Below, one piece after another: positions 56,916 through 64,000 of a stretch of DNA of 64,000 bases. A model generated the notes under the pieces. The model was not told where the DNA came from. It searched no databases and saw only the letters and a list, made by a program, of their open reading frames with translations. A program made the translations under genes and the position numbers. Origin of the DNA: Superficieibacter electus. Lineage in GTDB: Bacteria; Pseudomonadota; Gammaproteobacteria; Enterobacterales; Enterobacteriaceae. How positions within the stretch are numbered: the stretch's first letter is position 1; each line of letters opens with the position of its first letter. Where the stretch lies: the NCBI RefSeq assembly GCF_002915575.1, contig NZ_PQGD01000002.1, positions 62,001-126,000 on the forward strand, given 5' to 3'.

Positions 56916-57506
56916 TTAATCTTTAAAGGATAGCAGCTTAGTTTTATCTATTATCTGAGATATCTCGTAAAAATACAGACTGAGCCAATATGCTCTTACA
57001 TAAGAAAAATATTCGTATTTATTTATTTCGATAAATTTTGTTATTTTCTTCAGATCGTCAAAAACCATCTTCTCATCATGGATATGTTTCCTCGATAGAT
57101 TCACCATTTCTTTTAGCTCATTGTATATTTTATTAAACAATTCCGCTTTTTCCACAGCATCATCTTCGTAATTAACAAAAAGACAAGACTCAACATCAAA
57201 CAAGAGGAAGCCATCAGAATCTTGCTCTTTTTCACAAATAGACTTAATGAATTCAACCATCAAACTACTTTGCAATGATTCAACAATCGAAATCAAAACA
57301 GGAGTATGCAATAGAATATCAAGATAGTGTCTTTCAATTTTTTTATATGTATTTACTACAAATTCTTCATTATTTATATCCATAGCATCAACAATCGGCC
57401 AAAATAAACTATCTGGAAGATTATACCACATATTAACATTCATGATATTACGGCATTTATCTTCAATCATTGCGGATATAATATGTAAACTCGTTTTTAT
57501 CACCAT
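56916..57506 (-). CDS. Hypothetical helical protein
   Basis: 196 residues, AT-rich, mostly helical in character, no signal peptide or clear membrane helix. The frame starts MVIKTSLHIISAMIEDK and overlaps the 3' end of the secreted 134-residue gene by 7 bases, which suggests co-translation. A later start at MNVNMWYNLPDS is possible. Not recognised. Confidence 0.55.
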   Translation of the reverse strand: MVIKTSLHIISAMIEDKCRNIMNVNMWYNLPDSLFWPIVDAMDINNEEFVVNTYKKIERHYLDILLHTPVLISIVESLQSSLMVEFIKSICEKEQDSDGFLLFDVESCLFVNYEDDAVEKAELFNKIYNELKEMVNLSRKHIHDEKMVFDDLKKITKFIEINKYEYFSYVRAYWLSLYFYEISQIIDKTKLLSFKD

Positions 57507-57904
57507 ATACAGTTACTGCGATCATTATTATAGACTTCTAAATTCTCCTGAAATTGGACTTCCCGTCCACTTTTTGATCTATAATAGAATCTATTATACC
57601 TTGCTCCTTGTGAGGAAATTACATACAAACCGTTAATTTTCCCATCTATAACCTCACTCCAGTAAATAGTGAATTCTGATGGCCTGCCATCAAAAACCTC
57701 TTCTGTTTTTTTTATAAAAGCAAGCGGTATAAATTTTGATGATTTTCCATAAATCAAATAAGCCAAAACAACATTCCTGTCCGCTATTTGTATAAGTTTT
57801 ACATTAATTCTTCCGGAACTGAAGCAGCCAACAACAGTTTGTTGTTTAGCCACCAGAAAAAATGGAATTAAATAAACCATTGCAACCAACAGCTTAAGCC
57901 TCAT
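57500..57904 (-). CDS. Hypothetical exported protein
   Basis: 134 residues with a signal peptide (MRLKLLVAMVYLIPFFLVAK, cleavage near AKQQ) and two cysteines (GCFSSG; SNCIW) that could form a disulfide in the periplasm. The mature part is of beta character. It overlaps the next gene by 7 bases. A periplasmic immunity protein for a cell-wall or membrane-acting toxin is one possibility; no direct evidence. Confidence 0.6.
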   Translation of the reverse strand: MRLKLLVAMVYLIPFFLVAKQQTVVGCFSSGRINVKLIQIADRNVVLAYLIYGKSSKFIPLAFIKKTEEVFDGRPSEFTIYWSEVIDGKINGLYVISSQGARYNRFYYRSKSGREVQFQENLEVYNNDRSNCIW

Positions 57905-58000
57905 TTTTATGGCTCCAAAATAGAATTACCATATCATTTATGAATCCCTGATAAAATCCCTCTCATCCAATGCAATCGTTACGCAATCGTTACGCAAACG

Positions 58001-58321
58001 CTAACCAGGTATATAAAACCCATTCGCAATTGCCTTCTCGAAGAGTTTTTTTCTGCATTCGGGTAATGTCGTGCCGAAGCGTATATGGCAATAGTTAATT
58101 AAGCGATGATTTTCTTGAGTTGTGAGTCGTGAAGGCCTGAGCATTTCACCCGGCGTGGGTGCTTCAAAAAAAGCCTGAAAGTTTACATCATGCTTAACAA
58201 ACAGGGTGGGTAATTCTATCACGTTATGTTCTTCCCAGGGATAGTACTCCATCTCAACGCCCAGAGTGCCCATAAAGAAAAACAGGCAACACAGAAAAAA
58301 GAGCTTATCTTTGCTTAACAC
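58001..58321 (-). CDS. Hypothetical membrane-anchored or exported protein
   Basis: 106 residues. Hydrophobic N-terminus (LFFLCCLFFFMGTLG, about 7-21) as a signal or anchor, then a soluble part with two cysteines (NYCHIRFG, PECRKK). No family recognised. GC content is nearer to the ynb genes than to the islet. Confidence 0.5.
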   Translation of the reverse strand: MLSKDKLFFLCCLFFFMGTLGVEMEYYPWEEHNVIELPTLFVKHDVNFQAFFEAPTPGEMLRPSRLTTQENHRLINYCHIRFGTTLPECRKKLFEKAIANGFYIPG

Positions 58322-58695
58322 TGCGGATGATGTTATTTAAAGTTTCATGACTATGTCATCTCAATCAGTGACGCGTCATACATAGAATTATCTTTCTCAG
58401 CAATCAGAATAATATCACACAGGATGGAATATTAAATTAATAATCTCAACCAATAACATTGACCTCACAAATAATTCACATCAAAACATTCGCAGTAAAA
58501 ATTATTAATTTCAAATGAAAGACATTCATTAATTATGAAATAGCGATACGCTACCGCCCCACCCTGATATTCCCTTACCGTCATCTGCACGATACAATTT
58601 TAACGCTTAATTTGTTCATATAAAACAGGAATTAAAAACCACAGGGTTTAAGCACTTTTCCTTTCTTTGAAAACAATGAATAGTGCTTTATTTAA
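58322..58695. other. AT-rich intergenic region
   Basis: 374 bases between the orphan islet and the 3' end of the ynb operon. No open frame or structured RNA evident. It may hold the promoter of the 106-residue gene. Confidence 0.5.
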
Positions 58696-59190
58696 TCACT
58701 TGTCGGAATCAAATACGACGCTTGCCAGACAGTCTGGTCGCTTCTCCTTGAAACCAAACCCCAGCGCCCAGTGGTTGAATACCGTGCGGTATCCGGTCTG
58801 TTCTTCCAGAGAATGCCCATGCGGCACCTGGCTGAGCGCTAACCCGCCGTAGTGCTTTTTCACATCCTCCAACGTGATACATCCTTTGCCCTCCAGGCTA
58901 AGTACCAGGAAGCTGTTGCGCGGCGACGTAACGGGCATTCTGAAATCGACGTGAGCGATGCGCAGTTCATCATTAAGCGCCGGGCCTTCACCAGTGTAAA
59001 ATACTGTATATTCGTTCTGCTGTTGTAATCTAAGCCGGGTATTTAAATCCTGTTCAACGCTTTCCGGTGTCATGGCGGATCTGTTGCGCAGGATGTGTAT
59101 TATTTGCCATACGCTTTTCGTCGGGCTGGCAGCAAACGCGGTCTGCTGACCCAGGCTTAAAAACAAAAGCACGAAAACAGCAATTTTCAT
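58696..59190 (-). CDS. Hypothetical periplasmic protein at end of ynb operon
   Basis: 164 residues from MKIAVFVLLFLSL, with a signal peptide cleaved near AFA-ASPTK. The mature part contains two cysteines (GKGCITLED, RPDCLAS) and a GHSLEEQTGYRTVFNHW segment. Start chosen at the signal peptide Met after GAAAGAAT-type sequence; the open frame extends 29 residues upstream. Not recognised. It lies 43 bases after the 131-residue gene, in the same direction. Confidence 0.6.
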   Translation of the reverse strand: MKIAVFVLLFLSLGQQTAFAASPTKSVWQIIHILRNRSAMTPESVEQDLNTRLRLQQQNEYTVFYTGEGPALNDELRIAHVDFRMPVTSPRNSFLVLSLEGKGCITLEDVKKHYGGLALSQVPHGHSLEEQTGYRTVFNHWALGFGFKEKRPDCLASVVFDSDK

Positions 59191-59233
59191 TATTCTTTCC
59201 TGCTGAAGGCGGATTTTGCGTGCCGCCGTCAGG

Positions 59234-59629
59234 CTAAATAGTGATGACCAACGCAAGCAACCATAACATCCACGCAAGCATCGTTGCCTTCAATGTGAGA
59301 TGCAGTTGCCGCCGCGCACCCTGTTCTCGCTCAGTTAACGTTAAGGTGCTCAGTCGTTCACGCTGCCAGACAAAGGCCAGCATTTTTCCGCACTCTGCGA
59401 GGTTATCCTGGCCGATAACGCGGAAATACCCTTCATCCAGCCAGAGTCGCCAGCAGCCAAAAGCAATATAAGCCGCGTTGAGAATGAACAGAATTTGCAA
59501 CCCTCCGGCAGGCAATTTTATCATTGCCCACAGTAACGGCAGCGCCCCCAGGGGCATAAAAAATTTCCAGCTCGCCAGAGAATGCGTCAGCAGCGTTCTG
59601 GTCGTCAGATTATCGCCGTTTTCTGCCAT
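59234..59629 (-). CDS. Hypothetical membrane protein in ynb operon
   Basis: 131 residues with three membrane segments (about 28-52 as one long or two short helices, and 112-131). It starts inside the end of ynbD with a 25-base overlap, so it is translated with that operon. No family recognised; its place suggests a role in envelope lipid metabolism. Confidence 0.6.
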   Translation of the reverse strand: MAENGDNLTTRTLLTHSLASWKFFMPLGALPLLWAMIKLPAGGLQILFILNAAYIAFGCWRLWLDEGYFRVIGQDNLAECGKMLAFVWQRERLSTLTLTEREQGARRQLHLTLKATMLAWMLWLLALVITI

Positions 59630-60882
59630 TGCTGTAGCACCTCCAGTTGACCGGGTTTGATGACAATCTGCGGGCGACAGGCGCGGATCGCCGCCACCGC
59701 CTCTTCTGCGGTCCGGGCCTGACCTGTACGCAACATCCAGGCCGCAACCACCAGCGCGCTGCGCGAAAGCCCCAGCGCACAGTGAACCAGCACCGTACCA
59801 TGTTCAGCGCGCAATCGTGCAAGTTGGTCAACCGCCAGCGTCAATTGCACGTCCTCAGGTACCACCAGATCGAGCATTGGTACACAGTAATAAAACTGGT
59901 GCGCAGTCGACGCTGCGCGGGGAAATTCGCAGGTCAGATCGAGTACAGCCTGCTGGGTTGTCGGCTGACGCGGATAACTGCCAAGAAAAATGCCGTCCGT
60001 CACGGGCGCGACGGTGGGCACGTTGCGGGTAAACCACAGGGCCGAAAGATGTGTTCCCACACGCCAGGGAAGTAACAGCCAGTATGCGGCGGGAGCTATA
60101 CGTCCCTTTGCATCTTTCTGCATTGCCGGTGCGCCAAATGCCATATAGGCCAGCGTTACCATAAGCAACGATATTGCTCCCCAGCTCAGGCAGGGCGTGG
60201 TCAGACACAACATCGCACCGGCAAAATAGCGCAGGGCCAGTTTTTTACGTCCGCTGTCAGGGCGGCGCAAACGCCAGTTTCCCCGATCAGGTATCAGCCA
60301 GCTAATCAGCATTCCGACAGCCAGTCCGGTAATCACGTCAATGACATGATGTTGCCAGGTGGTCACAACCGACACGGCAATCAGTAAAAACCAGCCGTCA
60401 GACACTTTTTGCCAGACGCCAGTAAGACGCTGATGAAAATGCCACCAAATTACCCAGCACAGAATAATATGCAATGACGGCGACTGATTAAACGGTAAAT
60501 CGAACTGCTCAAGCTGGCTGAATAGCCAGCCGGCTGCGCCTTCTACGTGTGGCCGGGTGAAAGTAAAACGCAGCGGATATAGCAAAAAGCCCAGGCAGGC
60601 CAGTGCCGATGCCAGCAGCAGCCTGCATGCCAGCCGCCGTTGCTCACTCAACGTTCGGCAACACAGGAGCGACAGCCCGTAGAGCAGATCCAGACTCCAG
60701 TAGGGAATAATGCTCAGCGGGATAAAAGGGATATGCCTCTCCCAGCCAAACACGATGCTCTCCACATCGTTGCGGCTGGCGGTATAAAGATTAACTTGCC
60801 CGTACGTCAAAAAGAAAAACGGTCCGAGCAAGATTATCCAGCCTATCCCCTGAAGCACTATACGCCGCTCCATTCTTATCAT
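59605..60882 (-). CDS. ynbD: YnbD, membrane PAP2-like and dual-specificity phosphatase fusion
   Basis: 425 residues. The N-terminal half has about six to eight membrane helices with PAP2-like features (SLHIILCWVIWWHFH, TTWQHHVIDVITG). The C-terminal domain is a dual-specificity/tyrosine phosphatase with the C-x5-R loop HCALGLSRSALVVAAW. Start taken at MIRMERR, whose ATG overlaps the ynbC stop (ATGA). Substrate is unknown; a phospholipid or phosphoinositide-like lipid is plausible. Confidence 0.88.
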   Translation of the reverse strand: MIRMERRIVLQGIGWIILLGPFFFLTYGQVNLYTASRNDVESIVFGWERHIPFIPLSIIPYWSLDLLYGLSLLCCRTLSEQRRLACRLLLASALACLGFLLYPLRFTFTRPHVEGAAGWLFSQLEQFDLPFNQSPSLHIILCWVIWWHFHQRLTGVWQKVSDGWFLLIAVSVVTTWQHHVIDVITGLAVGMLISWLIPDRGNWRLRRPDSGRKKLALRYFAGAMLCLTTPCLSWGAISLLMVTLAYMAFGAPAMQKDAKGRIAPAAYWLLLPWRVGTHLSALWFTRNVPTVAPVTDGIFLGSYPRQPTTQQAVLDLTCEFPRAASTAHQFYYCVPMLDLVVPEDVQLTLAVDQLARLRAEHGTVLVHCALGLSRSALVVAAWMLRTGQARTAEEAVAAIRACRPQIVIKPGQLEVLQQWQKTAII

Positions 60883-62636
60883 GCGCGACGTACCGCCATG
60901 GAAACGGTAAAAATGCCCCATTGATCGATTAACTGAGCGCATTTATCAAATCCGGCTTCGCGCACAAGCGCATCCATCTCACCCTGAGTACGAACGCGCA
61001 TCACCCAGGGCTTGCCGTCTTTGTGGCTGGTCAGCGACCAGGCGATGGTCTTCAACTGCGGATGCCAGGGCTGACCGGTATAAATTAATACGCCTCCGGG
61101 AGGAATAGCCGCCGCTAATCCGGCAAGTGATGCGCGTACCGGTGCGTTGTCCGGGAACAGTTCATACAAGCCGGAAACAATGCCAAGCGTCGGAGCCGGT
61201 TCAAGCGCTGCCAGTTCGTCGCGGTTAAAGGCATCGCCACGTTCAAATCGCGCCACCTCCGTCATACCACGTTGGGCGATCATCTCCTGCCCTTTTGCCA
61301 CGTTCAGCTCGCTGTAATCGCGCAGTAAAATGCTGCTGACTGCCGGATTGCCCTGAAGCGCATCCAGCACGTAACGCCCGTGACCCGCCGCGACATCCAC
61401 GATGCATACGGGTTTGCCCTCTTCAACCAGCCGCTCTACCGCCCGTTTAATGAGCGTATCCAGATGGATTTTACGCTGGCGAATACCCTGCCAGCCCACG
61501 CTATTAAGATAGTTTTTATCAATCATCCGGCCCAAAGCGCTACTGCCCTGCGGCTGGTTACGATAGACATAATCCAGAGTACTGCCGGAGTCAAAACCGG
61601 TTTCGAATCCGAGTTTCACCCCACTGGACTGGGTGCCCAGGGCTTTCATGCCGTAACGTAGGCCCCGGTACGCCAGATCGTCAACCGACCAGGGTTCCGG
61701 TCCGCCACTGAGAATGCGCCAGGCATCCGCGCCGGGGCTGTGACGGTCTTCGTCACTATAGTCAAATTGCGCCAGCGGAGCTGCGTAGAGACGGTCGATA
61801 AAATCACGCATTTTATCAAACGCCAGGTGCCGGTCCTGTTCGCCCAGCGTGTCGTGATAAAACCCCGGCAATATATGCAGTTCTTTCTGCGGGCTGCGCA
61901 GACGCTGATAAAAATCGATCTGCGGCTGGCGGTGGACGACAAAATCCGCACCGGAAACCAGCATCTGCACCGGGACAACGATAGCGGCAGCGTCGCTGAC
62001 AATCCGTTCCGAGGTCTTGTACAGTTCAAGTAAAATATTTACGGCGATCGCGCGTGTAATGAGCGGATCGTGATTGAAGCTTTCTACCCGCTGGGCATCG
62101 TGGGTCAGATATTTGCCTTTAACGTAAGAATTAACGTAGAACAACCCGCGAAAACGCTGCATCAGGCCCAGCCCCGGACGGGCAAAAGGTACATATAGTT
62201 TGACCTTAAAGGCCGGTGAAGCAAGGATTAAGCCGCGCAGTTGCGGCGCATAATCATGCACCCAGGTCGCAGCCAGTACCGCCCCTACGCTTTGCGCCAC
62301 CACTACGACGTCAGCTAAGGTAAGCTGGCTATCCTCAGCGGCAAAGCGGACAAATTCGTCAACATCCTGCACCGAGCGTGCCAAAGACGGGCTATAGCCG
62401 CGCGCGCCCTCAGTGTGCCCGTGGCCCCGCGCGTCCCAGGCATAGAACGCGGTATCCGGCATCATCAGCTCATCAACGATATGTTGCAGACGACCAGAAT
62501 GTTCATGCCCCCGATGAAACATAACGATGACTTTACGCACCGGCGTCTCGCTTTGCGCCGGCCAATGGCGATAAAACAGCGTCTGGTTATCGCTGGTCTG
62601 AAAAGTGTGTTCCTCAGGCGTGCGGTGGATGGTCAT
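60879..62636 (-). CDS. ynbC: YnbC, alpha/beta hydrolase fused to methyltransferase
   Basis: 585 residues, equal to E. coli YnbC. N-terminal monoacylglycerol-lipase-like hydrolase: WDARGHGHTEG, nucleophile Ser in VVAQSVGAVLAA, His in GFYHDTLGE. C-terminal SAM-binding domain with VDVAAGHGRYVLDAL and LRDYSELNVAKG. It starts MTIHRTPEEH; a longer frame upstream is unlikely. It overlaps the acyltransferase gene by 23 bases. Probably acts on a lipid headgroup or acyl ester; activity not shown. Confidence 0.92.
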   Translation of the reverse strand: MTIHRTPEEHTFQTSDNQTLFYRHWPAQSETPVRKVIVMFHRGHEHSGRLQHIVDELMMPDTAFYAWDARGHGHTEGARGYSPSLARSVQDVDEFVRFAAEDSQLTLADVVVVAQSVGAVLAATWVHDYAPQLRGLILASPAFKVKLYVPFARPGLGLMQRFRGLFYVNSYVKGKYLTHDAQRVESFNHDPLITRAIAVNILLELYKTSERIVSDAAAIVVPVQMLVSGADFVVHRQPQIDFYQRLRSPQKELHILPGFYHDTLGEQDRHLAFDKMRDFIDRLYAAPLAQFDYSDEDRHSPGADAWRILSGGPEPWSVDDLAYRGLRYGMKALGTQSSGVKLGFETGFDSGSTLDYVYRNQPQGSSALGRMIDKNYLNSVGWQGIRQRKIHLDTLIKRAVERLVEEGKPVCIVDVAAGHGRYVLDALQGNPAVSSILLRDYSELNVAKGQEMIAQRGMTEVARFERGDAFNRDELAALEPAPTLGIVSGLYELFPDNAPVRASLAGLAAAIPPGGVLIYTGQPWHPQLKTIAWSLTSHKDGKPWVMRVRTQGEMDALVREAGFDKCAQLIDQWGIFTVSMAVRRA

Positions 62637-63270
62637 TCGCTTCAGTCCCCTGTGAATGAGGTTGCAGGCGCAGTAAGGTCTGCAAAAGATTATCCATAAA
62701 AATACGTTTGTCCGGGTGTGGCGCGAGCGCTTCCCCGACAATGACATCAATAAAGAGCGGCAGCGGAATGCGGTTCCCCTTCGCCATGACTTTTTCCGTA
62801 CCCGCAAGCCATACCGGGATCACGGTAGTTTCCGGTACGCGCTCAAGCAGATGCCAGATACCGGATTTCAGCGGTGACAGCGTGCCCGGCTCGCCACGCG
62901 AACCTTCCGGGAAGAGGATCAGGATTTTATTTTGCCTCAGCGCCTGCTCACAGCCTGCCAGCGGATCGGCTTCAGCGCCCTTACGCGTCACTGGAATAAT
63001 ATTGAGGATATTGAGGGTGAACCATGCCAGCCAGCGATTACGCAAAAAATAATCCGCAGCGGCCACCGGGTGCACCTGCTGCTGAGAGCGTAAGGAAAAG
63101 AGTGAGAGCAAGGCAAAGACATCCATATGACTATTATGATTCGCCACCACGATGGCCGGTCCGGCCGCGGGAATATGATGGCGATGCTTAACCCGCAGGC
63201 CAAGCCACAGCCAGATAACCGGCCAGACAATGATCATGGTAAATAACAGGCGCAGCGCTTTTTTACCCAT
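62614..63270 (-). CDS. 1-acylglycerol-3-phosphate acyltransferase-like protein
   Basis: 218 residues. PlsC-type motifs NHNSHMD (H-x4-D, about 45-51) and FPEGSRG (about 119-125), with one N-terminal membrane helix. It would acylate lysophosphatidate or a similar lysolipid at the inner membrane. It lies 4 bases after ynbB and overlaps ynbC. I do not recall this gene in the E. coli K-12 ynbABCD operon, so it appears to be an added member. Confidence 0.85.
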   Translation of the reverse strand: MGKKALRLLFTMIIVWPVIWLWLGLRVKHRHHIPAAGPAIVVANHNSHMDVFALLSLFSLRSQQQVHPVAAADYFLRNRWLAWFTLNILNIIPVTRKGAEADPLAGCEQALRQNKILILFPEGSRGEPGTLSPLKSGIWHLLERVPETTVIPVWLAGTEKVMAKGNRIPLPLFIDVIVGEALAPHPDKRIFMDNLLQTLLRLQPHSQGTEANDHPPHA

Positions 63271-63274
63271 AAGT

Positions 63275-64000
63275 TCAATAATAAAAATAACGGATGAAGT
63301 GGAAAAATACCGGCGCGGTAAAAATCAGGGAATCCAGCCGGTCGAGAATGCCGCCGTGTCCGGGCAGCAGCGTGCCGCTGTCTTTTACGCCAATATCACG
63401 TTTTACAGCCGACATAACGACATCGCCACAAAAACCGGTCACGCCGATGAAAAACCCGGCGGCCAGCGCCATGCTCCAGCTCATCGGCGTTATTAGCGGG
63501 CCGAGAATCATGGCAACCAGGGCGGTACTGGCAACGCCACCGACCAGCCCGGCGAGGGTTTTATTGGGGCTGACGCGCGGCGTAACCTTTATTCTTCCCA
63601 GCGATTTCCCCCATAGATATTGGGCTATGTCATTAAATTCGGTTAAACCCACCAAAAACAGCACCAGCAGCGCGCCGGTTTGCCCGCCATCATCAGGCAG
63701 AACCAGCAGATAGCTCACGTGACCAAACGCAAAAATGGTGGTCATGAGCGCCCAATGGTGCTGAGATGCGGCCCGCAGGAAGCCGTCGGTGTTGCCGGTC
63801 AGCACCATGCGGGCAGGCAGAAAAAGAAACGCATAGACCGGAATGAAAATAATAAACATGCCATACCAGTTGCAGCCGATGAACCAGTAGCTGATCGGGA
63901 TGGCAAGAAACATCCACAGCAGCGGCATCCGGTCTGAGCGGCGGGAAGGGATCAGGGTCAAAAATTCTTTCAGGGCGAGAAAGCTCACCAGTGCAAAGAG
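63275..64000 (-). CDS. ynbB: YnbB, CDP-diglyceride synthase-like, N-terminus beyond window
   Basis: 242 visible residues of about 298; the frame is open to the window edge. Multi-pass membrane protein with the CdsA signature GVKDSGTLLPGHGGILDRLDS (abridged) near the C-terminus and VSPNKTLAGLVGG before it. Makes CDP-diacylglycerol from CTP and phosphatidate. Followed within 4 bases by the acyltransferase, so phosphatidate supply and use are encoded together. Confidence 0.92.
   Translation of the reverse strand, partial: LFALVSFLALKEFLTLIPSRRSDRMPLLWMFLAIPISYWFIGCNWYGMFIIFIPVYAFLFLPARMVLTGNTDGFLRAASQHHWALMTTIFAFGHVSYLLVLPDDGGQTGALLVLFLVGLTEFNDIAQYLWGKSLGRIKVTPRVSPNKTLAGLVGGVASTALVAMILGPLITPMSWSMALAAGFFIGVTGFCGDVVMSAVKRDIGVKDSGTLLPGHGGILDRLDSLIFTAPVFFHFIRYFYY

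Noticed and set aside
55136-57904. Naming the orphan genes as Rhs or CdiI immunity proteins
   Set aside because: Composition and arrangement fit, but no toxin domain or named immunity family could be recognised from sequence alone.

Overview
The window is chromosomal DNA of an enterobacterium in the Escherichia/Salmonella/Citrobacter group. Long blocks follow the E. coli gene order around trg (ortT-yncL, patD-ydcR, rlhA-sutR-ydcO, ydcL, tehB-ydcK-rimL-opgD, ydcJ, ydcI, trg, cybB, aldA, ydcF, hrpA, azoR, ynbBCD). They are interrupted by genes that E. coli K-12 lacks here, and a Salmonella-type srfC tail lies at the left edge. Citrobacter is a reasonable guess for the genus, but the sequence alone does not settle it. 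I saw no tRNA, rRNA, CRISPR array, prophage or intact IS element.

Left part (1-15.5 kb): srfC tail; the small membrane proteins OrtT and YncL; a DUF421 protein with an unknown partner; patD and its MocR-type regulator ydcR, without the ydcSTUV transporter; a cyanide-insensitive type bd oxidase operon (cioA, cioB and a 42-residue DUF2474-type protein in overlapping frames); REP repeats; rlhA; sutR/ydcO; an AraC regulator divergent from an EamA exporter; ydcL.

Centre left (15.5-25.7 kb): the most distinctive part. Nine or ten minus-strand genes form one operon: a mannose/sorbose-family PTS (EIIA, B, C, D), a SorD-like dehydrogenase, an MtlD-like polyol-phosphate dehydrogenase, separate DhaL and DhaK kinase subunits, a hexulose-phosphate-synthase-like protein and a phosphohexuloisomerase-like protein. 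A LevR-type sigma-54 activator lies just upstream, and a near-consensus -24/-12 promoter lies between it and the operon. It looks like a complete uptake and catabolic route for an unidentified sugar or polyol. The synthase-like gene seems to start at ATC.

Centre (25.7-48 kb): a DppA-like peptide-binding protein divergent from a PepT-like tripeptidase; tehB without tehA; ydcK, rimL, opgD, ydcJ, ydcI; trg, which carries a C-terminal NWETF tether; frmRA with its operator; a small lipoprotein; cybB; an alpha/beta hydrolase; aldA; ydcF; and a three-gene tripartite efflux operon.

Right part (48-64 kb): hrpA and azoR are flanked by two AT-rich islets of small orphan genes, several broken by homopolymer indels or a nonsense codon, with a transposase scrap and a duplicated spacer. 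This pattern is typical of decayed toxin/immunity cassettes, though no toxin is recognisable. The window ends in an ynb operon for envelope lipid metabolism, with an additional acyltransferase between ynbB and ynbC and two extra small genes at its 3' end.
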